DNA of 64,000 nucleotides from Flectonema sp. DT1601 (Eukaryota > Euglenozoa > Diplonemea > Diplonemida > Diplonemidae): contig OZ025792.1 of NCBI GenBank assembly GCA_964019425.1, forward strand, positions 62,001 through 126,000, written 5' to 3'. Below the pieces are notes generated by a model, which was not told the origin of the DNA, ran no database searches, and worked only from the letters and a program-made list of their open reading frames with translations. Positions 18,955-30,300 of the stretch are shown here, piece after piece. The translations under genes and the position numbers were made by a program. The first letter of the stretch is position 1; the number at the start of each line of letters is the position of its first letter.

Positions 18955-21900
18955 TTAATTATCAGAAGATACGACTCCACCTACTACTTGGTCAACTGCA
19001 AGGCACTCACCCGGCCATATTTCAAATTTAAAGTTTGAGTCGTTGCTACTTTCTACAGTAGCAATAGCCCCAGCGATACTACCTGGAACTGATGACACGG
19101 AGCACTTCATACCTGACTTTGGTAGTTTGATGTCACCATAGTCATTAATGATAAAAACATCTTTAACAAGGTTCTGAATACCATGAAGACACAACTGACC
19201 AGGTTTGCCACACTGAAGGTGCCTCAGAGCTGCCCGCTGCTCTCCAAGCTCAGTAACGACGACGTTCATTCCGATCGACAAAATATTTTCAGAGTCAGAT
19301 GTTCCAAAATAATACTCAACCAGACTTCCACTTATGTAATTGCCAACTGTAGTTTCAATGCCCGAGTCCAGACCACTGCATACTACGGCTGCCACAAGGA
19401 CACAGGCGATGTGACTATTTGAATAACTGACAGTCGCACTACAAAAAGGTATAACTCTCTGCTCAAGTATTTTGTGTGTGAAATGACCAGGTGGAAATGC
19501 CCTAAAGTATTGCTTATCAAGATCTAACAATCCAGGTGACCAGGGGTGTTTACACCAAGTAGTGATTGCTTGTATGTTTCTCATGGCCTGTGTTTCTCCA
19601 TATAGTAACGTCTGTAGCTCAGTTTCGTGGTGCATGCATGGATCACCTTTGTAAGCAAGACTCCAAGTTCTAACATCACTTGATGTACAACTGCAATATG
19701 GATGTTGTATTTGTTGTTTGTTAAGGTCTCGAGTTCTCTGTTCTCCTATGTAACCTGTTGTCCAAATACTTCTCCGCAACCAACAATGAGATGCGCGTTG
19801 ATATAATTCAATTAATCCTTCTTGCTGGTCGGCACTTGACTCGAAGTCAAATCGAGCAGACCTATTTACGTCTATATAGGCTGCTATTCTACTTCTTGCT
19901 GCTACCACAGGATGAATTTCCGGAACGCAAGTCATTCCTACACGACGCGGCTGAAGTGCCAAGTCCTCGAAACTTGGCATAACTGGATTCAGAATCGGGT
20001 AACTGTACTTCGGATCGTCTAATGACGTGACTTGAAATAAACGCATTCTCTGAATACGGTCTTTCTTCATCTGCACAACGGGATACAGGCACGAGTTTGG
20101 CGTAACATTGTGTGTACCGATGCCGCCTGCTCTTAGGAGCGGGAACTGAACAGGTGAGCTCCAAACGGAGACCACTAAGGTGAGAATGGCAACGTTTTCT
20201 GACACCATAGCAAGTGAGACGCCAGCTTGGTCGCTACCACATCCGCCTAATTGAACCGTCCCGTGGAAGGTATCGTCAGAGCTTTTGTGTGTAATACTTC
20301 CTTTAAAATATTGTTCATCAGAATGTAAGTCTAAGTCAGCACACCTTCGGGGTACCATCGGTAATTTAATTGACAGGAACAAGACTTGGCTACTGGAAGT
20401 ACCCTCAACTAGTGCAGAGTTTGTATTGCCAATTAAGTTACCTTCTCCACAGTTGCTGCAGCGCATCTCGCGAGGAGGGTACAGGACACCAAACGGGCAA
20501 TTTGTGTAATGCATGTCATTGCACCTTGTGCTACAATGAACTGTTGTACATTCGTGGTATGTCCAATTCCCTTTCAAGGAATCCACAGGGACGGTCTCCT
20601 GTTGGTGTTCGACAGCTTTCGCAGTTGCCGCAACTGAAGTCAGCTCATCGTGCAGGCTAGTAGCTCGTTCATAATTGAGGCACTTTTCTATTTCTTCAAT
20701 GTGAACACCACCACCAGTTCTTAAAGCAACAATCTCCCACAAGCGAACATGCTCGCTGACATCAGCAGCGAGTAGCTTTGCTGCGTCGTGAAAAGATAAT
20801 TTAGAAGCCTTACTGAACTGAACCAGCGTATCCACAACAGGACTTCCCCAGTCTTGTGATGAAATTGATAACAACCAGTTCCGCTCTTCTGATATTAATG
20901 CTTGTTGTAGCAATCGTAAGAAAGCACATTCATAGTCTCGGACAAGTATTGTTGTAAACTTGTGCCTAGTCGCTAGATATTCCTTCCAGATTGAGGAACT
21001 CACCAGGTCAAATTGTATTTTTGACGCCAATTGGATATCTTCATTCCTGACAACATCGAGTGCGGATTCTTCTTCTTCACAAGCAAGCCCACAAAGGTAT
21101 CGAAATGGGTTTGGGATGTCTTCTTCATTAATGTATCCGCTGCTTTCAATTACCTCTTCGAGTGTGGTGGTGGGGAGCTCCATGAGAACTTTCTCAAAAT
21201 GAGATTGAAAATGAGAGATTTGATTGAAATTAAAAAGTCTAAATAAAGTACCGCCGAGTACTTTCCAAACAATCTGACACTCACCTTCTTTTGGGACAGG
21301 TCGGCCAGGCAAGCATTTCCAACAATGGTCGGAAAGAGAGTTTTGAATTTCTGAAGAATAATGAAGTTCGAGAGCTGTAGAATCAGTGTCCAGTTCTCTC
21401 TCAAAATCAACTGACAACTTTTCTCCAAACACATTAGGACAACACCTTAATAAGTACTCTTCTATAGACTCTCCCTCTTGCTGCTGTTTGGAATCAAATC
21501 CATTCAAGTTCAATAATGTATTGCACTGGACAACTACTTGTTGTTCTGAAATCATATTCGAGGTACCAGATGGGTGACCTTCTCCAGAGTCAGAAACCGT
21601 CTCCTCATCATCCGATTCAATCCACTCAGAGGTGTTAAGAAAATAACTAAATTCTTCCTCATCAGTTTCTACTTTTATTCTTTTCACGACCTGGTCAATA
21701 CTGGAAACGTGTTTGTTGGTAAACCTGTTTTAGAATTATGATCAGCTCTATTTCAACTCATCTATTCCATCGTAGTCGTGATTTATATTTAGAACTGAGG
21801 AATTCGATGTTATCCAACAACCTCAGTCAATAAAGCTGAATTAACAATCGCAATATAAGTCTGTGCAGCAAGTAGACCAATCGTTGTTTGGGGGGTGGAG

Positions 21901-22031
21901 CATTATTGAATATTTTTAGTATTATTATCGTTAAAAATATTTACATACTTAGTGTCAATGAGAATAGCCTCATGCTCGGCAGGAACAGATCCAACGTAAG
22001 GTTCTCGATTCCGCATATCAGCTTGTGTCAT
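18955..22031 (-). CDS. Unknown zinc-cluster protein, two-exon model
   Basis: The large exon (18955-21724) is an open frame of about 920 codons with no usable ATG near its 5' end (the first in-frame ATG is at 21555, after an acidic segment that looks coding). Splicing from GTATGTAA at 21948 to CTAAAACAG ending at 21725 joins it in frame to a short exon at 21949-22031 beginning MTQADMRN, giving join(18955-21724, 21949-22031), 950 residues. Both splice sites match those of the other introns here. Around residues 415-455 a Cys/His cluster (CTTVHCSTRC...CSNCGEG) may bind zinc. The rest matches no family I recognise. The first exon belongs to the 652-bp tandem array, so other copies could act as alternative first exons. 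Confidence 0.6.
21725..21948 (-). other. Proposed 224-nt cis-intron
   Basis: Starts GTATGTAAATA inside the last array copy and ends TTCTAAAACAG, followed by G. It is proposed because it supplies an ATG to the zinc-cluster gene without a stop codon at the joint. Confidence 0.5.
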
Positions 22032-22683
22032 CGATCCGTTCCCTTCTTGCCGATTCTTCCACGCGGTGAAGGCTGCAGCCATTCCTGCAGGGGCCCTACC
22101 TAAATGGCGTGCCCTGTCTATCTGTGTGTGCTTTCGGTATTGCAGCGAAAGCGCAGTATGTTATTGTGCTCGTGACCTCGGAAAGAAACCGGAACACATA
22201 CTTGATTATAATTTGCCTTGTATCCTTTCGCATCAAGCTTCCCGCACACCTCCATAAAAGATAACCTGTTTTGTTGTGCACTCATTCAAAGGCTCGAAAA
22301 AGAACAATACATTCCCAATACGATTTACCACTACAAAGGGATGGTGCTATCAGTATTGATACACTCAGTGAGTTGTTCATAAGAATAAGAATCTCCCATT
22401 CTCAGATTCAAAGTGGTCACTTGACTCATATATTAATATCAATAAGAATCCCCGCCAGATGGAATCCAAAACAAGTCCCCTAGTAGTGGTTTTCTCAGAG
22501 GGACACACTTTTAACTATGTTGTGACTACAGAACGGATGAGAAATCATGTGAAGGAGAGAATGCAATTACTGTACTTTCTTGTTAAAAATATTTACATAC
22601 TTAGTGTCAATGAGAATTGCCTCATGCTCGGCAGGAACAGATCCAACGTAAGGTTCTCGATTCCGCATATCAGCTTGTGTCAT
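22028..22683 (-). CDS. Possible three-exon mini-gene in the array
   Basis: One reading of an array unit joins segment A (22601-22683), segment B (22202-22265) and segment C (22028-22084), in frame, into a 67-residue protein starting MTQADMRN and ending GRIGKKGTDR. All splice sites match the local consensus. Its TGA overlaps the ATG of the next segment A (ATGA). The same arrangement recurs at +652 and +1304 (the last with the inversion inside its first intron). No family is recognised. An alternative is that segment A serves only as first exon of the zinc-cluster gene; in that case a longer start at 22082 (MAA...) is also open. Confidence 0.35.
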
Positions 22684-23706
22684 CGATCCGTTCCCTTCTT
22701 GCCGATTCTTCCACGCGGTGAAGGTTGCAGCCATTCCTGCAGGGGCCCTACCTAAATGGCGTGCTGTGTGTATCTGTGTGTGCTTTCGGTATTGCAGCGA
22801 AAGCGCAGTATGTTATTGTGCTCGTGACCTCGGAAAGAAACCGGAACACATACTTGATTATAACTTGCCTTGTATCCTTTCGCATCAAGCTTCCCGCACA
22901 CCTCCATAAAAGATAACCTGTTTTGTTGTGCACTCATTCAAAGGCTCGAAAAAGAACAATACATTCCCAATACGATCTACCACTACAAAGGGATGGTGCT
23001 AACAGTATTGATACACTCAGTGAGTTGTTCATAAGAATAAGAATCTCCCATTCTCAGATTCAAAGTGGTCACTTGACTCATATATTAATATCAATAAGAA
23101 TCCCCGCCAGATGGAATCCAAAACAAGTCCCCTAGTAGTGGTTTTCTCAGAGGGACACACTTTTAACTATGTTGTGACTACAGAACGGATGAGAAATCAT
23201 GTGAAGGAGAGAATGCAATTACTGTACTTTCTTGTTAAAAATATTTACATACTTAGTGTCAATGAGAATAGCCTCATGCTCGGCAGGAACAGATCCAACG
23301 TAAGGTTCTCGATTCCGCATATCAGCTTGTGTCATCGATCCGTTCCCTTCTTGCCGATTCTTCCACGCGGTGAAGGCTGCAGCCATTCCTGCAGGGGCCC
23401 TACCTAAATGGCGTGCGTTGAGTATCTGTGTGTGCTTTCGGTATTGCAGCGAAAGCGCAGTATGTTATTGTGCTCGTGACCTCGGAAAGAAACCGGAACA
23501 CATACTTGATTATAACTTGCCTTGTATCCTTTCGCATCAAGCTTCCCGCACACCTCCATAAAAGATAACCTGTTTTGTTGTGCACTCATTCAAAGGCTCG
23601 AAAAAGAACAATACATTCCCAATACGATCTACCACTACAAAGGGATGGTGCTATCAGTATTGATACACTCAGTGAGTTGTTCATAAGAATAAGAATCTCC
23701 CATTCT

Positions 23707-23855
23707 CACATGATTTCTCATTCGTTCTGTAGTCACAACATAGTTAAAAGTGTGTCCCTCTGAGAAAACCACTACTAGGGGACTTGTTTTGGATTCCATC
23801 TGGCGGGGATTCTTATTGATATTAATATATGAGTCAAGTGACCACTTTGAATCTG
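23707..23855. other. 149-bp inversion inside the third array unit
   Basis: This segment is the exact-length reverse complement of the segment found at 22403-22551 and 23055-23203 in the other units. Both breakpoints are clean: CCCATTCT before and AAGGAGAG after are unchanged. Confidence 0.9.
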
Positions 23856-24161
23856 AAGGAGAGAATGCAATTACTGTACTTTCTTGTTAAAAATATTTAC
23901 ATACTTAGTGTCAATGAGAATTGCCTCATGCTCGGCAGGAACAGATCCAACGTAAGGTTCTCGATTCCGCATATCAGCTTGTGTCATCGATCCGTTATTC
24001 TCTTGAGTAAGCTTTCTATTAGAAGAGATTTAATGGGGGAAACATAATAATAATTCACGCACGACAGATCAACCGAATTAAAAAAAACAAATACAATTGT
24101 GAACTTACAAATTGGTTTTTGCATTGAATTCAGATGAAATACGAATCACAACCCGAGTATT

Positions 24162-25049
24162 CTACCTGCCGAGGATAACACTTCTGCTTGCAGTAGATGA
24201 AGGTGACCGCAGTCCAATTGGTGTGTCGGGAGGCGGAGTTGACGGAAGTTCAATTTCCGTAAGACCACGACGACGACCAGCACCGTCACCTAAAATAACT
24301 GAAGGCCTCGATGCGTACGATGCGGTAGAAACGGGTGAAATGATTGAACCACGAGGTGCTCTTCTCCAATTTCGAGGCAACGAAACACCCTCAACTTCAA
24401 ATACAACTTTACGTTGGTGAAGTTGAATACCGTAAATAACAATAATTGAAGAAACTAAAACACAAGCCATACCACTACAATGATATGTTATCGTCGGGTT
24501 CAGAAGTTGTAATATTTCATTCTGTTCCATCAACTTCGCATAGTCTTCTGCTGTTTTACCCTCGTCGTTGATTAAGAATGGATTTGCTTCACTTCCCAGC
24601 TGAACCCGAACTGCAGTCAGATTTCTGTGAAGACAAGCTATGTGAAGAGCAGTGTTTCCACAGGAGTCTTTAAAATCGATTGCTGCGACGAGAAGCTCCA
24701 GAGCTTCAGTATCATCAACAGACTTTACAGCAATGTGTAAGGAAGTGTTTTTATTTTTATCACAAATAGTTGGATCCGCACCATGAGATATTAACATTTG
24801 AATGGCATCACCCCATCCATAGTCAGAAACTATGTGTAGTGGAGTTCGTCCAAACTTGTCAGTAGCGTGAATAGCACTACCATAACACTCTTCTTTACTT
24901 ATTATTGTTGTTGCTGACTGTAGTCCTTGACCATATCCTAAGATATTTCTAATTAATCTTCTTTCAGCCTGTGTTGACAGTTTCTTACTGCCTTTCAACT
25001 GCGACTCATCAAGCGTCGTTCCCAACTGAGATCTCCACGACGCATTCAT
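24162..25049 (-). CDS. Ankyrin-repeat membrane protein
   Basis: A 295-residue protein with about four ankyrin repeats (residues about 62-185; FGRTPLHIVSDYGW, KNTSLHIAVKS, GNTALHIACLH, GKTAEDYAKL), one hydrophobic segment (about 190-212, MACVLVSSIIVIYGI) and a basic Ser/Pro-rich tail, so probably a single-pass membrane adaptor. The start at MNASWRS was chosen because TATTCACAAACAG, a likely trans-splice acceptor, lies 11 nt upstream; the frame is open farther but that extension has no protein-like composition and overlaps the next gene. Confidence 0.8.
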   Translation of the reverse strand: MNASWRSQLGTTLDESQLKGSKKLSTQAERRLIRNILGYGQGLQSATTIISKEECYGSAIHATDKFGRTPLHIVSDYGWGDAIQMLISHGADPTICDKNKNTSLHIAVKSVDDTEALELLVAAIDFKDSCGNTALHIACLHRNLTAVRVQLGSEANPFLINDEGKTAEDYAKLMEQNEILQLLNPTITYHCSGMACVLVSSIIVIYGIQLHQRKVVFEVEGVSLPRNWRRAPRGSIISPVSTASYASRPSVILGDGAGRRRGLTEIELPSTPPPDTPIGLRSPSSTASRSVILGR

Positions 25050-25266
25050 TTCTGCAACAACTGTTTGTGAATAAATGCAATAAAAGTAACCAAATTGAAT
25101 AACATGTCTTGTGATAAAGTTCCTGGATAACAGCAGTACCATCTTGGAAAAGACGATACGAACACAAATAGGCGACAGATACGGAACCGCAATGCAAATA
25201 ACAACGTGAGTTGGGTAAATGGGAAAATCAGCATGCAAAGCAGCACTACGAGAACCAGACAATATA

Positions 25267-26826
25267 CTACTGAAGAAGTGCTCTGGCAATGTCTTGTTGC
25301 TGTTTCGCTTCAACAATCATGCGTTGCATTTTTGTATCCGAAGGGATCAAGGCAACGCTCCGAACCTTTATTATGCCGAGGGGATCTTCATTGCTGCAGT
25401 CATCTCCTATCATTCGAATAAATGAAGATCTGTCTTTCAGATAACACTTCAGTACATTATCTCTGACGTGAGGGGTTACAGAAAAAGGAGTGACCGCATC
25501 AGATTGGTTTATTTTTAATAAAGACCTTTCCCATTTAAGCCGAAGAAGAGATAACTGCGCATTACGCATTCTTACATAGCTGTTGATGAATCGAGTACAA
25601 TGTCGTAATTTCATGCGGTAGAGATGAAGGCTCTTAAGTGGCCCATAAATACTTTTAATACCTTTCAAAAAGTGATTTATTTTTGCAGTCGCTCGTCGTT
25701 TTCTCCAACGTGCAATCATTGCGCTCCATTGCAATGAACAGCAAAGAGAGCCAGATAGAAATCGAAGCCTTTTAAGTCGAAACCTACAAAGTCTTCTACT
25801 ACACACAACCTTTAACATAATAATTGAGATGAATGTGAGGACGATATTCTTTTTCCTACATTTGGATGCAGCCTTACCGAAGCTAAGCAGCGCAATTATT
25901 ATACTCCAGCCGCACCCTCTGCGAGATGAAATCAATTCGTGTTCTACAGCATCTCGACGTTCTTGCCATCTCTTGATGCGATTGGTATTCTTTGTGTCGA
26001 TATAATTTCTGTATTCGACTCTTTTTTGCTCTGTTTGTAATGTACGGAGAACTATCGACTGCTTCTTTAACTTCTTTTCATGTTCAAGTTCAAGGGGTGT
26101 GCGAATATCGCTGTTCAACTTAATGAAATCGGGATTTAATTTCGGCAGGGTTTGGTTGTCTCTTTGATTATGTTTGGACTCGGTACAGACTCTCGAAACT
26201 ATAGCATCAATATGGAAGTAGCCTCCTGGTGGTTTTCTGTTTCTGATGAAAGACGGATGTGCTGAAACTTCTTTAGGAGGCTGTGGTTGGATATCTCCCC
26301 TCGCTATGTTTGTATTACTGACAGTAAAGTGTTTCCTACGTAAACAGGAATCTATCTGAGGTCGCTGAGAAGTCGATTCTTCTAACTGCGATCTTGCTAC
26401 GGATCGCTGCTCCTCTGACTGAACTTTCTCCATCAGCTGCTCAAAGTACTGGCGCTGCTTCTTAAGTTGTCGGTCCCGTCTGTCACTACAAGATTGCATG
26501 CAGACGCTGACTTTTTTTAATAATTGTTGAACTTCTTCATTCTTTAGGAAGGTCAGTATTGACATATTCTTCCGATAGTTAGAGTACTTCGGGAATATCG
26601 CATGTGGCGGTACTTTAACTGCCCCACCTGGGGTTGCAAATCTACTAATTGTCTCATCTTGTATGCTTTTCGATACACGATGAGGAACTCTCGCAATTTT
26701 GCGTCTCCGAATTTGCAACGAACTTGAGCGAGACGTGGTTGCATTCTCAGTCAGATTATCTACTCGAGTTAAATCAAAGACACTCCTCTGGGGACTCGAA
26801 ATTAGAGGGTCAGGTATTGTTGGCAT
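25267..26826 (-). CDS. Basic helical protein of unknown function
   Basis: A 519-residue open frame. The first half is polar with a Gln/Glu-rich helix (about 105-150). Residues about 285-460 are very rich in Arg/Lys with repeated aromatic and Leu positions, somewhat like a chain of IQ or HEAT-like helices (RLCRFRLKRLRF, RWRKRRATAKINHFL), including two hydrophobic stretches. It might be a flagellar or calmodulin-binding protein; no family is recognised. The ATG follows TTCTATCTGATAG. Confidence 0.7.
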   Translation of the reverse strand: MPTIPDPLISSPQRSVFDLTRVDNLTENATTSRSSSLQIRRRKIARVPHRVSKSIQDETISRFATPGGAVKVPPHAIFPKYSNYRKNMSILTFLKNEEVQQLLKKVSVCMQSCSDRRDRQLKKQRQYFEQLMEKVQSEEQRSVARSQLEESTSQRPQIDSCLRRKHFTVSNTNIARGDIQPQPPKEVSAHPSFIRNRKPPGGYFHIDAIVSRVCTESKHNQRDNQTLPKLNPDFIKLNSDIRTPLELEHEKKLKKQSIVLRTLQTEQKRVEYRNYIDTKNTNRIKRWQERRDAVEHELISSRRGCGWSIIIALLSFGKAASKCRKKNIVLTFISIIMLKVVCSRRLCRFRLKRLRFLSGSLCCSLQWSAMIARWRKRRATAKINHFLKGIKSIYGPLKSLHLYRMKLRHCTRFINSYVRMRNAQLSLLRLKWERSLLKINQSDAVTPFSVTPHVRDNVLKCYLKDRSSFIRMIGDDCSNEDPLGIIKVRSVALIPSDTKMQRMIVEAKQQQDIARALLQ

Positions 26827-27377
26827 CCCTTACCTCATTAACTATCAGATAGAATTATTCAATAAAAATAAATACTTCAGCAGCAAACCATCAGCAACAT
26901 TTATTCATATTTATTATCTGAACTGTTTAAAAATTAAAACTTAGTAGTCGTGTAGACCAACAGGTGAACAATTTGCCAACAAATAACTTTGAGAATGAGA
27001 AAAGAAAAGAAAAAAAACGAAAATCTATTTATACTATATTCTAAGCACAATAATGCAGTCAAGGCAGGTTTGACAGCATCACAATTCTAAATACGGGAAA
27101 AAAAAACAAATAAAAAAACATTGTCGGTAGTAAATACTCATTCACTGGGGACTTAAAAACTAACCAGCGCTGTAATTGAAAACTTGGCATCTATGCAATG
27201 AGTAAAAGGATTATATAAAAATAAAAACGACTGACGAAATAAAGCCTCTAATGGCTTTCTGTGACTGCTGTCACGTAAGTGTTTATGTTGCAACGAGAGT
27301 TGACGCGGAAACTTCTACACCGTGCGCGCGACACAGGTAGTTTGTATGCTCCCGCAGCATTACAGCGACATCAGATT
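26827..27377. other. Intergenic stretch
   Basis: AT-rich, no gene seen. It contains the 3' region of the basic helical gene's upstream neighbour and several short A runs. Confidence 0.45.
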
Positions 27378-30300
27378 TTAAAATTCCAACACTCGCTTTC
27401 CGACTATCCCAAAATCAGAATCACTTTCAGGAAGACTGCTAACAGGAAGAGATCGGAAGTGCATGTTTTGTGTAACTTCGGGTTCACGAAAACGAGTTGA
27501 AGGACTCGCAACTACAGACGACGGCATTGAAAGTGGATGTCGAGAAGGAGTCACAAAGTTAGTATTAAGAGTGTGATGATGATGAGGGCGAGAGATACGT
27601 CTTCTACCAAGACCAACAGAAGGCGTTAATATCGGAGGTCCTCTTTGAAGAGAAGAACCACTTCCATCCACACAGTCACCAGGTGAACTTCCTCTAGTCT
27701 GCAACTGGTCAATTGTTAACGCGGGTGACGATCCTCTCAAACTCAATTCAACTTTCTGCATCGCATCAACAGGTGCTTGCGTAGTTGGTGATTCACGTCC
27801 GCTGACACGACTATTCCTTCGATAAGCTTCATTCTGTTCTCGTAATTCTTCTAATTGAGCGACCAGTTGTTGCTGCTGATGCTGCTGACGCTCATAAATT
27901 TCAACATTTGTGGGATTTCCAAATTGATGAGCGGCATTAGGCTGCTGCTGGGATATGAATTCTTGCTGTTGGTACGCTACCTGTTGTTGACTGATCAACT
28001 GATTGTCTGTAAACTGTTCAGTTGGTTGGTAGACGGGTTGGTTCTGTTGATAATCTGCGATATTATTTTGAAGTGGTGTCGGTGAAGCAAAGTCAACCTG
28101 CGCCTGTGCAGGTTGGCTCTCCCTCCTCTGCTGCGCTGGGTAGTGCTGAGCCCAAACTGAAACGGCTTCTTGTGGAGTTCCCTCAGCGCTCCGTTCAACA
28201 ACTTCATTTACTTTAATACAAAAAGGTGTTGTGGGCAGCAGTGGTAACGGCTGCAGTGGCTGCTTCTTAACTGGAGTTCTCGTTGAACGCTGATCTGAGA
28301 GATCGAAATGAATTGTATTTCCGGAAGGTGTTTCTTCCGGAAGATGTTGCTGAAAATTGCCGAAAATTGGAGTTTGCTGAAAACCAGGTGGAGGACCTGG
28401 GTGTGTATGTGCTGTGTTGCTGCGGGAGTCAACTTCATTTTGAGGTCTTGTTTTTATGCTACTCTGAGGTGAGAACGAGTCGAGTGAGCTACTGAACTGA
28501 CGAGCAGTTGCTACTTCAATAGTAACTCCAGGAGGATGTTTACTAACAGGGGTTGGCATGTTTCCGACCTGAATGGTGTCACGAGCAGCAGCAGCAGCAG
28601 GTGGCTTTGGGGGATCTCGCGTTGGCTTTCGTATCGGAGTGTTGTTAGCCGTTGAGAATAACTTCGTCGCAATTTCATCTCCTCGTTCAGAAACAGATTC
28701 CACGACAGCTGCAGCTCCACCAGAGTTTGATGGATTTCGTAAGGAGGGTACTTTTAACTTCATACCACTTCCTGGTGAGTCTACAGCTGATATTGAATTA
28801 TTAACACTTTGTTGTGTCTGACCTGTAAACCGTTGTGGAGAGTGAGAAGCTGTCAATACTATCGCATTCGTTGATGGCGTCTTCAGTTCTGGTTGCCATC
28901 GAGCTTCAGGGCTTTCAGTGACGTTAATATCAGAAGATCGAATAGTAATAACATCATTATGAGAAAGATTGAAGTCTTTACCTGTTTCGTTATCAGTTAG
29001 TTTTTTCCCTGACTGCGTAATTAGTTCTAACCTTTCAAGTGGAATGTTCAACAGACCAGATGCCGTATCTCGTAATGACTTTACACGAGTGTCTTGAAGG
29101 TTTGCTGCGCTTCCACTCGACATTTTAAATTTCTTTCCTTCCCAAGGAACATACAAAAAGAAGTTTCCTCCATCATTATGACTGGGCTTCTTAGCTGTTA
29201 TAATATCTCCAGGCTGAAGTGTTATTTGATTACTCTCAGTTTGGTTATTCAATACGAATGATTCGTTGTTTCTAGACAGCTCAGATGTTTCACCAGCTTC
29301 GTTTATTCTTCTGACTGACTCAAACAATTCCCTTACTGATAATTTATTGTTAATACTTATTACTACTTGTTGTTTATCTCCATTCAACCATGGACATAAT
29401 ATTACTATGTCTATCGCTTTGTGTTGTTCGGTACTTTCCTGAGCGGTTAGGACGTCTCCTGGTGAGATATTCGAAGAGTAAATACTTTCTTGTGGATCGA
29501 GTAAATGTTTATTTCTCAACAATCGAACGAGACCTGCCACTGGAACTGATTCAGCTATACTGCCAATTGATTGATTGTATCTCGCAGGTGTTGTCACATG
29601 TGTTTGTAACCACGGTATACTAATAACAATATCAAAACTCTTACTGCAGGTAACAACCAGAATATCATTTTTTGAAATATTTAAATTGCTGAGTATTTGA
29701 TCAGATTCCAACAAGTTATTTGATGAAGACAATTGAATATATTCGGGGACTACTTTTAGTAACGTCGCTACCATAGTCACCACTGATGAGACTAACTGTG
29801 ACTTCTTAACTAAGACAACGTGTTTGTTGTTTGAATCTGCCCACGGCACCACAACTGTTACTTCAAACTGACTGCTGATCGCTGATTTTTGTTGAGCTAA
29901 AATTACATCACCTCCGTGAATTTCAAAATTGCATATCTTCTGATCCTCAGAAAGAACTGAAGAAGATTTGGTTAGTTCAATGCTTCCTTCTTCTGCAGAG
30001 ATCTTCCCACAAACCTCATCAATGACTTCCTTTATCGTTGTGTTTGAAGTAACTGAAATTCGATGCTGTTGTTGTGTAGCCCACGGGGTGACAACTATCA
30101 GTGAGATTTGTGTTTCAGGAGGGGAGTCCTGCTCTCCCGTAAGTATCATTCCATTTACAATTCCAAACGAAGTTCCCATCTGAGAAGGTTGCAATACGAT
30201 TCCATCTGATGTACGAAGGGAGAGGTTTGGTTCAACAGAATTACCAGTTTGACAACAGAGAGAATTAATGATCTCCTGAACAGTGTTGGTCAGCTGAGTT

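Larger units (their letters stand above)
21930..23996. repeat. 652-bp tandem array, three and a fraction copies
   Basis: Units begin at 21930, 22582, 23234 and (partial, 111 bp) 23886; the spacing is exactly 652 bp and units differ at only a handful of bases. Each full unit holds, on the minus strand, an exon-like segment A (MTQADMRN..., followed by GTATGTAA), a segment B (after AAAACAG, 64 nt, followed by GTATGTG) and a segment C (after CCCCTGCAG). The third unit carries an internal 149-bp inversion at 23707-23855. The array lies between the zinc-cluster gene and the ankyrin gene. Confidence 0.9.

Noticed and set aside
21930-23996. Array interpreted as spliced-leader RNA, snRNA or 5S rRNA genes
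   Set aside because: The donor-like GTATG made this attractive, but there is no short exon with snRNA structure, no convincing Sm site context, no terminator T run and no match to U2, U6 or 5S signatures.
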